Positions 45,715 to 59,600 of a stretch of DNA of 64,000 bases are shown here, in pieces (position 1 is the stretch's first letter; each line of letters opens with the position of its first letter). Origin of the DNA: Pyrus communis (lineage: Eukaryota; Streptophyta; Magnoliopsida; Rosales; Rosaceae). Location of the stretch: the NCBI RefSeq assembly GCF_963583255.1, contig NC_084803.1, positions 22,790,428 to 22,854,427 of the forward strand, written 5' to 3'. The notes beneath the pieces are model-generated. The model saw nothing but the letters and a program-made list of their open reading frames with translations. It did no database searches and was not told where the DNA came from. Position numbers and translations under genes: made by a program.

Positions 45715-46974
45715 CTGCTCTTGCTAAGCTATGTACGCTTCGCTCTCTCGCTGCTTGCTTTGATTTGGAATTTTGGAGCTGTAAAAATCAGGATGTGATT
45801 CTGAATAAAATATTAAAGTATTTAGAAAAGTAAAGAACGAAAGAAGAAACAAAGAAGTTAAACTTTAGTTTCTATTTTATGGTGTGTTACTCATGGTTTT
45901 TTTTTTTTTTTTTTTTTTTGTGGCAAGCAATGTATTTGTTAAATTAATATTAAATTAGAGAGCTGACGAAATTTAAAGTCACGCCGTATTACTTATGTTC
46001 TCACTTTTATCATTTGTAACAGAGTTTAATTACAATATCATTTTAAGCCAAATTAGACCTTAAATTTGCTTGTTTAAAAAAAGTTAGCTTGGTACCAGAG
46101 TGAAAAACATTTGTTTACGTCATCATTTTCATATAATGACCTACCTAACATGTCTAATTTTTAAATTTTAGGTATAGTTATTAAAACAAAACAGTTATAG
46201 TATCCAAAAAAATACATACATGTATTATTCAGCAACTGTGCTAAAGTAGTACTTCAAAAAATTCAGCCATTTTTCAAATTAAATTTTTTTGTTTTCTTTC
46301 AAAAGTATGTTTAATATTCAAGTACAATGCGTGAATTTTATTGGTATTATTGAAAAATATTTTAAAATACGTGTTTTCAATGTAAAACGTATGTAGGTAT
46401 GTGTATAATACGTATCATATGTAGGAATTTTAAAAAACATGTCATTTTACGAATTATAAATATGTGTATGAAAAAACAAAATTTTAAAAAATATGTATGT
46501 ACGTATATATTAAGAATATTATGCGCAAATATAGTATTTATAATATTTGAATTACACCAATTTAAAATCACCTTATAAAAATTGTTAAGTATCTACACTT
46601 AATCGTTGCATATATCTCAACCGTAGATGGCATAATATTTTGTTTAAGGTTATTTTTGTGATAATTTGTTTTATATGTCTTATGATCTTATCCACATATA
46701 AAGCAAAGTGGTCTTTTAATTAAATATTTACATGCCTGAGAAACGTCGTTACTTAACTAAAATGTTTGTTGCATAGGTCAAATTGACTAGAATTGCACGC
46801 TGAGACGCTCCCCTCTGCACCAGGGGCCGACTCGTAAGAGGCGAGGGGGGGTCAACTGACTCCCCAAATTCTAGTGAATCTTTATGAATGATTTTGGGAC
46901 TACTCCTTTGAAGGTTGGAATTGCCTTTCATACATGATCTAATTGCTTGATAAAATGCCTCAAAATGGAGTTAT
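45715..46974. other. AT-rich spacer between GT47 gene and Ty3 element
   Basis: It should contain the GT47 promoter in its first part. There is a poly-T run near 45897-45919. Near 46800-46870 a short GC-rich patch containing GGCGAGGGGGGGTCAACTGA resembles a retroelement polypurine region but has no partner sequence. No gene recognised. Confidence 0.4.
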
Positions 46975-46979
46975 CCCAC

Positions 46980-48118
46980 TCTTTGGGCCCAAAATAATAT
47001 TATTGGGCCAAGCGTAGGTTTATGTTCGGCCCAAAGCTTTCGTAAATGTACTGTGGGTTGCCTGGTGGTCCTAGGTCATTCAGAGAAGGTGGTCGAGTCC
47101 TATTGCAAGAATGAGTGATTTGGATGAGTGGATGGGTCGAAGTCCCAGTATGATAAAGGGTCTTAATGCAATATAGATTCTCGGCTGGAAATGAATACGA
47201 CTTGAAAAGGGGGTGAGTTCAAAGTCCTAATAGAGTAGGAATGGTTGAGATGAGGTTGGATCAGAATAAGAAGTCCTAATCCAAATATGGTTTCAACTCG
47301 ATCTTCAGGAGGATTTGTTGCTATAAACAGAGAGTAGAGTGCATCATTCGAGCTCCCTCCAATTCAACACATAATTGCCCTACGCAAACCTCTCAAACAT
47401 CTTGGGAATTTTATTTTCTTTTTCTGCCGACACATCTTCAGTATGGATAAACAGCACTATGAAGGCAACCGGCGAACATTTTCAGTTTGGATAAACAACA
47501 CTGTTGCCGTAGAATCAGCCAACCGAGGAGCACCTTCAATTTAGATAAACAACACTGCGTCGAGGCCGACTAGTTACCTATCCAAGTCTCGGTCGAGAAG
47601 GGTTTCCGAATCCCTGTTGGCAGAGGTCATCTTATTAGCCTTTTCGGCGAAGTAAGGTGTTACGAGTTACGACATTCGGCACATTGAACGCTGAGTGATT
47701 TTATGATTGGATACTCACAAGTAAGTTTCAAAGTTCGCCATTCTGACGACCGAACCACATTTACCATCAAGACATATATCTCCTTTGAGTACTTATGTCC
47801 ATATAGTCTGGTGTCGATTCGACATGCTTATACTATTATGAATATAATCACTGTGACCGAATCCGGCGTCGATGATTCGTGAACTTCGCAGAACTAGTAG
47901 CCTTATCTTCAAGCTCGAGAACCTGAAGGTCGAGGCATGTTCCTTCCCTAGCCGCAATCGCAAGATCAGCAATGCGCTCAACATGACATCAGCAAATTGT
48001 ACTCCTCGGCCAAGCTTGGCCGACGAGTTAACACGCCCCGCATCAACCGAATGACGTAGTTGGCTCATTAGTCACTCGGCATGCGTGCCACGTAGGCTTT
48101 GTAATTTTAGGGTCAAAA
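46980..48118 (+). repeat. 5' LTR of the right Ty3 element
   Basis: It starts TCTTTGGGCCC, where the 3' LTR has TGTTTGGGCCC, and ends GGTCAAAA before the primer-binding-like site. TATA-like TATAAACA lies at 47332-47339. It carries three copies of the GGATAAACARCACT unit (about 47452-47555), one more than the 3' LTR, which accounts for most of the 44-bp length difference. Confidence 0.9.
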
Positions 48119-48154
48119 TTTTGGCATGCCCAGTGGGACCCTGTGCTAAACCTT

Positions 48155-51080
48155 CACAGTTCATAACCATTGAGACACAGTCAGTCAAAAAGAAAACAGT
48201 AATGGGATAGTCAATGATCGACCTGCCGGTTAAAGGCCCTGGACAAGATTTGTCGCAGGTACAAATGTAAACACGAATTTTCCTAAAACAAGAAGACGTG
48301 TACAAAATATATTTTGTATTAATGATTTTAGGGTTACAATCTCTTTGTAATTTGATTCTCTGATTCGATCTCTATAAGGTGTTGATTTGTGGATGTGCGA
48401 TTAATCCAAGGGTCGTCGAGGCTTGATCTTGGATGAACGGTTTGAAGTTTCTTCAAGGGCCGTTGGGGATTGATCTTGAAGGTTGAGGGAAGTTTCTTCA
48501 GGGGCCTTCAAGGCTTGATCTTTAAAGGTCGATGAACGGGTCTTCAAGGGGTTTTTGGGCTTAATCTTGAATAATGGTTGTGCGGATTTCTTCAAGGGCT
48601 TTTAGGCTTGATCTTGAAGGTTGATGGATAAGCAAATCTTCAAGGGCTTTTGCGCTTAATCTTAAAGAACGGTTAGATGTGTGGATTTGTTGAGGTTGTT
48701 GATTCAAAGGGCCATTGGGGCTTGATCTTAGGATGAACGGATGATGAACGATGAAGACATTCTTCAAGGGCAGTCGGGGCTTGATCTTGAGTTGGTGGAA
48801 GTTCTTCAAGGGCCGTTGAGGCTTGATCTTGAAGAAGGATTTGACGAAGAACGAAGAGAGCTTTCTTGATCCTTCAGGATTTGCTTGAGAGCTTTAGAGT
48901 TTCAAAGCTTCAAGGTTTTGGTGTGATATCAATTGGTCTATTCTCCCCCCTCCCCCTTATCCCTTGATGGATAAGCCTATTTATAGGCTTTGAGAGTGAA
49001 TCACCACCATCCATTTGTTTTGGTGAAATGAGTGAATGTTGTAGGTGAAATAAATGGAGTTGGTAGGTGAAGTAAGTGTGTGATGTAGGTGAAATGAATG
49101 GAGTTTGTTGGTGAAATGAGTGTGTGATGTAGGTGAAATGAATAAAGGTTGTAATTTTAATGCATTGGTCAACATTTGTTTAACTGAAATTTCAATGTCT
49201 ACAACAAAATCCCCTTATTACTGTACCATTCGAGGCTACAAGTGTGACACACCGAGAAAAATGAGTTTGTCTCGACGGCCAGCTTCGCAACGCAGAAATT
49301 CCCAACAAAACTACAAGCATTTTCATCGAAGGAATAATGGCAGACTGCAACGAAGATGGTGGGGAAGGTTGTGATCCCCCGACTAGATCGTTTCTTCGAA
49401 GACGACTTAATGAGCAATCTCGGCAGGTCAAATAGTTGATTGGCCAGAAAATGAACAATTTGCTCGAAGCAATACAAAGCAACGGTGATATGCATACTAG
49501 ATTGCTTGAACTATTAGTCAGTAAAGCCTTCAAAGATGGCCACGTCAGCCAACCTCGACAACTTCCATTTAAGAACGTTCCACTGCAAGCTGAGACAGGA
49601 TCCACTCGGCTCCAACCAATTGACTTGGAAAAAAAGAGAAGGATCAAGCAGTAGATCAGATGGACTCAACCAGGGAGTGGAAACAGCATCTGTCAATATG
49701 ACCGAGGTCCAAAGGATGATTTATTCGGCCTTAAAAAAGGGGCCGAAGTTCCCAAAGTTCATCCATTCGTACCCGGCTTATGTGGAGAGGTTTGAATATC
49801 CTAAAGGCTTTAAGATCCCAAATTTCAGCCTTTTCGCTGGAGAATCGTCCTTATCTTCGCTAGAACATATAGCTCGGTTCATTGCGCAATGTGGAGACGT
49901 TAATAGTGACTTCCATAAACTGCGACTATTCAACTTCTCAATAACAGGTTCAACATTTGCTTGGTATATCAACCTCCCACCTAACTCCATCCAGAGTTGG
50001 AAGGAACTGGTCGAAAAATTCCATGAACAATTATATCGACCAATGATGGAAATGTCAGTCTCATCATTAGCTAGAATGGCTCAAGCCTCAGACAAGTCGC
50101 CAATGGAATACTTAATAAGGTTCAAGTCGGCCAGAAATTGGTGCCAAGCACCTCTCCTTGAAGTTGAATTCGTCAGAATTGCTCTAAACGGCCTGGACGT
50201 GGAATACAAAAAGAAATTCCTAGGGGAAAATATTTGAGATATGTACGAACTGGCTCAACACATTGAGCAACATGATTATTTGCTCCGAGAGGAAAAGATC
50301 TCAAAATTCTCATCCCCCGGGAACGATATACAAGAATCCCACGGTTAGTTACGCATTGGCCGAAAGTGAGGATCCCCAATACGCTAGTGTAGACATAGTT
50401 GAGATAGTAATAGACAAACCATACATTTGCAAGGCATTAGCTCAAATTAATTCCAAAGATGACAAAACCCACTTGGCCTCTGAAGAAACGATTAAAACGT
50501 TGAAAGTCTACACTTTCGATATCACCAAGGCCAATGCAATTTTGGACCAGTTGTTGTTAGCAAAGATCATAAAACTTTAGCCAGGACATAACATTCCTAA
50601 GGCCGGAGAGTTGAAGGGCAAAACTTATTGCAAGTACCATAACTCGAACAAGCATACCACTAACAATTGTGTCGTGTTCCGTGATGTCATTCAAAGTTAG
50701 ATTGATAAAGGCAAGCTCAAACTTCCTGAGAAACAGATAGCTGTCGATGTTAACCCCTTACCCTCGACAACAATTGGCATGGTGAATGCTCATTTGCCTA
50801 AAAACAATGGGAAAGGAAAGGCCGAGTTCATCCTAGCACAATAGGTCCTTAAGCAGAACTCTCAACCGGGACTCAAGATTGATTTATTTTCCAATGAACC
50901 TCCCACAGAGTTTTGGGGACCAGCCATAGTTGAATCTATGTCAGGCTCCAGTTCTGAAGAAGCTGATGGACCAATGGTTTTGTGCGGCCGTTGTAAAACA
51001 CGCGTTGTCCTAACCGAAGCGACACCTTCAAAAGAACTCGATGTCGGCCAACGCCAGAAGGTGTTCGAGAGACTCGGCCT
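48155..51080 (+). pseudogene. Ty3/gypsy gag, broken
   Basis: This is the counterpart of the intact Gag at 1307-3283. The N-terminal part (48155-48260) is cut off by the nested solo LTR. The rest resumes at 49204 and contains MTEVQRMIYSALKKGPKFPK, the gag core FAWYINLPPNSIQSWKELVE and knuckle-like CKYHNSNKHTTNNC (about 50630). In-frame stops occur at, for example, 50235, 50578 and 50698, and frames change several times. No functional Gag can be read. Confidence 0.9.
48266..49203 (+). repeat. Solo LTR nested in the Ty3 gag, with nine-unit hairpin array
   Basis: It runs from TGTAAACACG to TGTCTACA (938 bp), flanked by ACAAA on both sides (48261-48265, 49204-49208). The uninterrupted site is visible in the left Ty3 element, whose gag aligns straight across the junction. 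Between 48404 and 48834 nine units of about 31 bp occur, typically CTTCAAGGGC...GGCTTGATCTTGAAG, whose ends pair. The first unit has ATCCAAG/CTTGGAT instead of CTTCAAG/CTTGAAG, a compensated change. The family is unknown; ORFs through the array are repeat reading. Confidence 0.88.
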
Positions 51081-51099
51081 TTAGGTACAACTAAATGGT

Positions 51100-52430
51100 C
51101 CAACCTCAATCAGACAGTGTCTTGACTTTGATGCACCGTTTTATAATGAGGATTACTACTTACATAACTCCAGCAGTTTGAGTTCATTGGTGAGTCAAAA
51201 AAACTTTAAGCCGCCTAAGCCACACGACCAACGTTGGTATAGTTACAATTCCCTTACTGACATGTATACGGCGTTATCCAAATCTCAACAATGTCGCCGC
51301 CAGCGGATAGACTGCGTGGCCCGGTGACAGGAAGCACAAGCCAATTCGACTACCAGGTGGTAGCCAAAAGAGACAATAGGAAGCGGCGATGACCGACCAA
51401 CCCTGACCATTATGGTCGAATTACTTCAAGAGGAAAAGTCAGTTGATCGCGACTTTGAAACCACCATTGAAGAGTCTGAAAAACGCATCAAACTCCTCAT
51501 TCGGCCTGGGGAGATAAAAGCTCACCTCGAGCATTTCAGGCAAGAAACCGAAAACAAGCTTCCCCCTTACCCTCGCAAGAGCCATTAATAAAAGTCCAGT
51601 GGAATCTACACCCTCTATTCCTCGGTGAATCCTAGGAGTACATGCGAGAATTTCACAAGAAACATTCCGCCAGTGACTTGTACGGCCTGCCCAAGGCATG
51701 TTAAGAAGCACTCAACCTGGCACTAACTTGTCCCGATGCTGAACAAATTATCCAGAAAACTACTGATCTAGCAATCGAAGCTAGGTTCCAGCATATACGT
51801 GAGGCTTGAGTCCTCAGCTTTAGGGTCAACCCATACACAAACACAGATATCATCAAACTTCCTTTCTTTCTTAAAGATCTTTAGCATTTGGATATCATTT
51901 CGAAGTTTTCTCGGTTGTATCCCTCTTCGGGCCAATGAAAAGGATCATGTGGCGCATTTAAATGCATATTTAGACACAAGGAACGTTCGAATCACCTATA
52001 AAGAACGAGCTCGTAAACATTGCAGGGACAAAATCAAACCTCAGCATCGAACATGCTCGAAGACGACGACCATAATGAACCAGGTCTATATGCCATTCCA
52101 CAAGAGCAAGCATCAGATAAGGCAGAAGATGACCATGACAAGAATACTCCAAAACATGATATTGCCCTCGATCACCCAGAGGAAGATGACCAGGACCCGA
52201 TGGGTTTCTCAATCCTTGAAAACATGGAAATCAGTATGGTCCATGTTTTACCTGCTGAATTCCGACTAACCACACACCAGCCAAATTTCTTGGATGGGGA
52301 CGTGGTTGCCGAGGAAGCAACACAAGTCGATTTCATCACCATCGAAGAAGATGGGCAAGCGAGTAAAGATGACAAACATAAAGCAGCCATGGCCGAATTG
52401 TTTCCCCGCCCCTCGTCTGTTAATCTCTAA
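51100..52430 (+). pseudogene. Ty3 post-gag spacer protein, broken
   Basis: It matches the ORF at 1-1347 of the left element: DFDAPFYNEDYYLHNSSS and RWYSYNSLTDMYTALSKSQ near 51130-51300, ALNLALTCPDAEQIIQKTTD near 51715-51770 and VVAEEATQVDFITIEEDGQA near 52300-52360, ending ELFPRPSSVNL and a stop. Frames are broken in the middle. Function within the family is unknown. Confidence 0.8.
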
Positions 52431-55400
52431 CATCTTAAGTTGTTGTATGTTACGACTCATATTAAAGGATACCCAATTTCTAAGGTGTTTGTTGATTGTG
52501 AAGCCACAACCAACATCATGCCTATATCCATCATGAAGGCATTACGCCGCTCCAATAACGAACTGATACTGTCAGGAATAACAATGAGCAGTTTCGTCAG
52601 CGACAAGTCCTAAACAAAAGGGGTGCTTCTGTTAGAAGTAAGCGTTACAGGTCGCAACCACATGACTGCATTCTTTATAATTGATTTAAAGACCGAATAC
52701 AACGCATTGCTTGGCCATGATTGGATCCATCAGACGAGTTGTATTCCTTCGTCGCTCTATAGGTTCTTATCTTTTGGGACGGCAAATCGATTGTGGTCCA
52801 CCCAGCCGATAATCAGCCGATCGAAACCAACATGATCCAGGCCCGCTATTATGACAGTCACGTCGGCTATATTACCCTACAGTGTTTTAACGAAGACGGA
52901 CGGCCAACTCGGATCTCAATCCAAAAAGCCATCAAGGTAGGCACCGAGACTATACACTAGGATTCGGCGAGACTCGACTTGGCAGATTTAATTACCAACA
53001 TCGATAATTGACACCAAATAAGAACGACGTCTGGCCATAATTTCATCTACCATGGAACATCTGCTGGTTCATTGGTATGTTATTTCCAAGCATCCACACT
53101 CAAGCGTAAACTTAATCGAAGTTTTTGCCGAGAGAGATAACAGCCCAGTATTATCGTTAGACAAAGTTCAGGCCATGCCGACCGAACTCGAAGACAATCG
53201 ACCCTAAGTCAAGGATCTGTTAGAAGAAATAAATGTTGGAACAGTCGATGACCCTCAGCCACTATTTATTAGTGCGTTGTTACCTCACTCCATGAAGATT
53301 AAACTATGTAAATTGCTAAACGAGTTTAAAGTTATCATGAAATATTGGGCCTCGATCGGAATCTCGTTAAACACGAATTACGCATCAAAGCTGGTTGTAA
53401 GCCTTTCCGATAGCTCTTTCGCAGATTCTCGACCGAAGTACAACTCGGCATAAAAGACGAGCTAGTTCAACTTTTAAAAGTTGGGTTTATTCAGACCGCT
53501 CGATACGTCGAGTGGCTAGCCAATATCATCTCGGTGCTAAAGAAAAATGGCGCCCTACGCATCTGTATCGATTTCCGTAATTTGAATTTGGCCACTCCTA
53601 AGGATGAATACCTGATACCGGTCTCATATTTGTTAATTGATGTTGCCGCCAATCATGAAATGTTGTCCTTTATGGACGGCCATGCTGGCTATAACCAGAT
53701 CTTTATAGCCAAAGCTGACGTTCACAAAACAGCTTTCCGTTGCCCGGGGGAACTCGGTACATACGAATGGGTCATCATGCCATTCAGCCTCAAGAACGCC
53801 GATGCCATATACCAACGAGCTATGAATACCATTTTCCATGATTTGATCGATACAGTTATAGAAGTATATATCGATGATGTGGTAGTGAAATCAAAGAGTC
53901 GCCGCACGCATATGAATGATCTTCAACAAGCATTTCTTTGTATGCGCTAGCATAATCTCAAAATGAACCTGGCCAAGTGTGCCTTTGGTGTATCAGCCGG
54001 TAACTTCTTGGGTTTTCTTGTGCACCATTGTGGTATCGAAGTAGACGAAAATAAAGCTCGTGTAATCATTAACGCCTCACCCCCAACGACCAAGAAGCAA
54101 CTTCAGTCGTTACTCAGGAAGATAAATTTTCTCCGCCATTTCATAGCTAATTCGGCGGGTAAAATGAAAGCGTTCTCTACGCTCTTAAAACTTAAGGATT
54201 CAGGTATATTTGAGTGGCGAGAAGAACATCGGGCAGCTTTCACGCAACTCAAGGTCTCCCTTACAACGCTGCTAGTACTTGTGCCACCTCAACGTGGTAG
54301 GCCTCTCAAACTGTACATTTCGACGGCCGACGCGTCAATCGGTTGCCTCCTCGCATAAGATAATGATGCTGGGTACGAACAAGCTATATTTTATCTCAGC
54401 TAGAATCTGAATTCACCCGTCGAGAAACTTTGATGAGCTCTGTTTTTCGTCGCGTCAAAACTTTGACATTACATGCTCTCATCAGTTACACAGGTCATTG
54501 CTCAGACATATATTATACGTTACATGCTTACTTGGCCTATAGTCACAGGCCAAATTAGGAAATGGACAATGGCATTATCAGAGTTCAGTTTGCAATACGT
54601 ACCCCAAAAAGCCATCAAAGGTCAAGCTCTAGCCCATTTTTTGGCCTAACACCCATCTCCTTATGGTTTCGGGGGCAATGAAGTCAACATCGGATTAGTC
54701 GAAACACAAGACAACTACTGGACGATGCACTTTGATGGTTCTAACACCTCAGCCTCGGCTAGTGTTGACATCGTCATTCAATCTCCTGACCACTACCGTT
54801 GGTATCTCTCTCTCAAATTAGACTTCAGCTGTACGAATAATTAGGCCGAATATGAAGCTCTTATCATTAACGTTTACGTCTTCCACGACTTAAGAACAGC
54901 CCGTGTCCTCGTCCTTGGTGATTTCGAACTGGTAATTAACCAACTAAACGACATTTTTCATTGCATGAGTTGTACTTTGGCGCCCTATCACATAGTTGCC
55001 ACCTATTTGGCCGAGTTGTTTAAAGGAATTACATTTGAGCACATTTCGCATGTTTGAAACACTGTCGCAGACGAATTCGCCCAAATAGCCTCCGAAGCAA
55101 AACTCCCGGGGGGCGAGCTAGGCCGAGCAACACTTATAGGACGATGATCTTACCCAGCCTTGGTTAATCAGCAAGTTCTCCAACGTAATCATGTGATACG
55201 TATGCGAGTGATATCTTTACCATCATTGCTAGAGCGAGGAGATCCTATAGAAGTATGTGTTGTCGAGACATTGCCAGACGATTAGAGAAATGCGATTATA
55301 AGATACCTCGATAACCCCAGTGACAAACACGACCGAAAGACAAGAGTCCATGCCACAAACTATGTGTCATACCAAAATTAGTTATATCGAAAGGGTGATG

Positions 55401-56517
55401 ATGGTTTATTGTTATTATGCCTCGGCCCACAGGAGGCTACCCAAGCAATTACTGAGATACACGAAGGGATTTGTGGGGCTCACCAATCAGTACGTAAAAT
55501 AAGTTGGTTGCTTCACCGACACGGCTACGTCTGGCCGAGTATATTGAAGGATTGCATTGAATATGCATGAGGATGCATATATTGTCAGATTCACAGACCT
55601 ATACAGAGAATCCCGGCCGAATTACTTCACTCAATTACCAAACTATGGTCGTTCAGAAGATGCGCAATGGACGTAATCGGCAAAATCACGTCGTCTTCCG
55701 GAGTAGAAAAACACGCATAGATACTAGTGGCAACTGACTACTTCACTAAGTGGGTCGAAGCAAAATCATACGCCAAGTTGACGACCAAAGAAGTTTGCAA
55801 TTTTGTAGAGGAAAATATTGTGACTAGATTCGAAGTGCCAGAAACGATCATAATTGACAATGGCATAATTTTTACAGCTGACAGGTTTAAAGAGTACACA
55901 GTAAGTCTAAATATCCACAGGCAAATGAGCAAGCCGAAGCAAGTAATAAGGTTTTGATCGGCATTCTTGAAAAAAATAGTAAGAGAGAAACCTGGTATGT
56001 GGCATTTGAAGTTAAATGAAGCATTATGGGCCTATCGAACTTCACCCCGATCAACCACTGGAACAACTCCATAGATGTTAACTTATTGACACAACGCTAT
56101 GTTACCGGTCGAGCTGAGCATAAATTCATTGCGAGTGATTGAACAAAGTAGTTTGTTCAATGCCGAATACAGTCAAGCCATGAGACAAGAGTTGGAAGAC
56201 TTAGAAGAAATTCGGCTTGATGCTTATAACTTATTAATGGCACAGAAAAAGATTGCCGAGCGAGCTTATAATCGACGTGTCAGATAAAAAACGTTCGGCG
56301 AATGAGAGTTGGTATAGCAAACCGTTATACTAGTTAGAATTAAAGAACTTAGGTTCGGAAAATGGTCACTGAATTGGGAAGGACCGTTCATCATTCACAA
56401 AATTCTCGGCAAGAGGGCATACCACCTCAAGGATCAGACTGGATTAGTTCACAAGTTGCCAATCAACGGGAAATTTTTAAAGAAATACTACCCAGTCACT
56501 TGGGAGATGCGAGAATA
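52430..56517 (+). pseudogene. Ty3/gypsy Pol: protease, RT, two RNase H domains, integrase, broken
   Basis: Protease-like VFVDCEATTNIMPISIMKAL is near 52480-52545, with the expected DSG/DGG altered. RT (about 53400-54100) has GALRICIDFRNLNLATPKDE, HAGYNQI and the catalytic YIDDVVVKS. The classical RNase H region (54290-54640) is decayed. A second RNase H-like domain follows (about 54715-55020) with MHFDGSNTSASA, the feature of Tat elements. Integrase includes ATDYFTKWVEAKSYAKLTTK and VPETIIIDNGIIFTADRFKE (55725-55900) and a C-terminal part to about 56517. Stops and frameshifts occur throughout. Confidence 0.9.
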
Positions 56518-56650
56518 AAGATAATTTCATTAAATTTATAAAAGAAAGTATAAGTACATTTATAAAAAAATTCTAGGGGGTCGAGGGGAGAAAAGTTTCA
56601 AGAGCGGCTTTCAACTTCAGCCACCTTACTTCGCTCAGTATGATCTCGGC

Positions 56651-59600
56651 CTACCTCGTTTTCTTGTTAAGTTGAAGCTGCTGGATCTGCTTTATGCTAG
56701 CCACGAAATCCATTATTTGAGCCTTATTCATCTCGAAATCCCTCTCGAGTTCTGAAGCAACAGCCGACCTTTGTTGTTGAAGCTTGGTAATTTGACATTG
56801 AAGCTTAGAAATTTGACGATCAAAGTCGGTCAGCTGCGCCTTCTTTGTTTTTATGGCCTCAACCTCCGACCGGCTAGCCTCATAAGCAATCTTTGCTATC
56901 TTTAGGTCGTCCTCGGCCCAAAAAGCTTGTTCAAAAATGAGAAAGTGTTGTCGGGTCCGCTCTAGAAGATCAGATAAATAGATGACATTTTCAGTGTTCA
57001 AGAAGCCGCCATCTGCAAAGTCGTTCAAACATTCTCCTACAGAGTTGAGGCTTTTACACTAGAGGACCTGAGAGGCAGAGAGATAGAAGATTTCCTGCAG
57101 CTTGGCAAAAAGGCGGGATTCGGCCACGGTCTCCGCAAGCTCGGCCGACGACGCAGAAGAACCAGCTGCTCCAGAGGTGTTCAAGTGCAAAGCGTCAACC
57201 TTGATTTCCCATGAAGGCTACACAGGAAAAGATTTTAAGCAGAAGAAAAAATTATAAGGAACATAGCATAGGGAATTTGCTTTAAACCTGCCGAGATGAG
57301 ACTTCGGCCATGTCCTCTAGTTCATTGCCCAGAGAGCTCAATGGCCGAGCCCAGTGTTTAAGATTGCTCCTCAATTCACGTGGTCGATGGAGGTTATTCA
57401 CGTTCGACGGCCACTGAGGTGGCCAGGAAATATAGATAACACCATTCGGCGTGTAGAATTATCGGTGAAACGAATCGTCGAGCACCTGACATTTAATATT
57501 TTCTTGGTTCAAATTTGTTATAGTAAAATTAACTAGAGAAAGGGATCAAGCCTTACAAAAGTCGAAGTGACTTTTTGAAGAGGAACGCCAAGGTTTTGAT
57601 TCTGCAGATGGACTGGCATCTTCGCCGTCACTTCAAGCTTGATGAGTAGCCTCTTCTCGCGGTCTACTGCAGAAGGGTCGACTTGGTCGGCCGCCTCAAC
57701 CACAAGAGGGGGATTAATGGTAGGGGTTTTGGTTGGTCGAGGGCGACTCACCAACGGGATCTCGTCGCTTTCGTTATCTTGAAATAAAAAGTTATCAATG
57801 CTTATGAATTTGATGAGACGAAGAGAGTTACCAACAACATAATTATACATCTTCCAAGATGATCATTGGTTGTTTTTTGGGATTTGTCTAGACGGATGGG
57901 GCCACCTCTTCTAAAAACAGGCGCAACAGTTAGCTCTGAAGCTGCAGGCGGAGCAACTGATTTAGCCACGACCCCAGGGATTGGTTGGGCCGCTTGGCAA
58001 GCTGGTATTGGCCATTTTTCCGTCGAGGCCTAGACGACCGAAACGGGAAGAGAAACGTGATGATCGGCCGCTCCTGTAGTCTGGCTGGAGATAACGTGAA
58101 TTTCTCATTCTCCCATTTTCGCCAATTTCTTGACACGTTTTGGGGGTCCAGGAGCTTCACCTGCCGTCTCGGTGTCTTGGCGAAGCCGTTTGCATAGCAA
58201 GGCTTGCGCGGCGGCTTTGGTTTTCTTAGAAAAAATGACCGACTTCTTCTTGGCCGCGGCTGCAACAATCACATCTGTCTTTTTCAGTGCTTGATCGCCT
58301 AAAGAAACCAAAGCAAGTCGGCAAAAGTTAAGTACTTGAACCAAAGCAAGTCAACAAAGTTGAGTTAAGTATTTGAAGAATGAAGGTAGACAAACAAATA
58401 CCTTTTGCTGTTTCTTTAGGTGTAGGGGCGGAAGTCTTCTTCGAGCGGTCGTCGAATATTTTCTCGATAACATTTTCGACTGGCGCGTCGAAAAAGTCTT
58501 GAGTATTCGCGACCCACCAGTCAATGAAAATGGCAGTATTGAAAGTCTTAGGGACATTCGGCCGAAGGCGGAATTTCTTGCACTTTTCTTGAAATTCTTG
58601 TTCAGCCTTCCTACATTCTTTTTTCGAATAACCGGAAAGGCGTCCTCGTCTCAAGAGAAAACGGGAGGTTAGTATAGGCAGTAGGCAGCCTTGAAAGTAA
58701 CCAAGTTACCGCCCAGTGAAGTGGGGTTGGTAGATTTCCCAACCTGCACGCTTGGCATCACAGCCGAAATGGAGGTCGCGAGTTAGAACAAACGACCCCT
58801 AGCTCTTTCGAAGGTCAGCGTCTTCAGCTTTATCCCATGTTGAGGATTGGAGCTTGATAGAAGGGGGTATTCTTGATGACGGCAGATCAAAAAATCGTCA
58901 TCAGAGAGGTCTTCTAGGCCGAAAATGTATTTAAAGACTTCTTCGGCCGAATGAGGAAGAGTGAGTCTAGAGCCCAATTGAAGACCTAATGCTTCGGTGG
59001 GTACGAAGTTGGGGGTTTCTGGCCTGAGGGTGGCGAAATAAACTTGCAGCCACAATTGAAAAACCCAGAGTGGGCCGGCCTGGTGTGGGTCAATCTTGTT
59101 AACCATCGTCTCGGCCAAACACCAAGTAAGCTGGGTAAGGATAGCCAAGTTGAGAGCCAAGACATAACCACTGGCCAATACTTCAGCAACCGGCATGTTC
59201 TCGACCAAACATTTATTTGATTTGGTACAACAAATGAATTTGTTGTACCAATAGAAGAGGAAGGCTTCATGTTCCTCTTTCCTGAGGTTTTCTTCGCCTG
59301 GGCCAGCGAAATGTTGAATAAGGGTGTTGTAGTTGAAGAAGTTCTTGTGCAATTTCTGAACTTCTTCTGTTAGGAGCTCTTAATTTTTCTTCCTCAGTGA
59401 TTCGACGACACGTTCGTCGAATAACATCTTGAGGTCGAGGTTGGATGGACACCCAAAGAGAAAGACGTTAATCGGGAGGCCTGAAGGGGTGGTCCCGAGA
59501 ATGACTAAGATATCAAGAATGGTAGGACCAATGGGGTCGAGTGGAAGGACCATAGTATTGGTGGCCGAGCACCAAAAGCTTAGAGCTGCCATAAGAAGCT

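Noticed and set aside
48401..48809. Minus-strand ORFs rich in K, P and L repeats
   Set aside because: They read the nine-unit hairpin array of the solo LTR.
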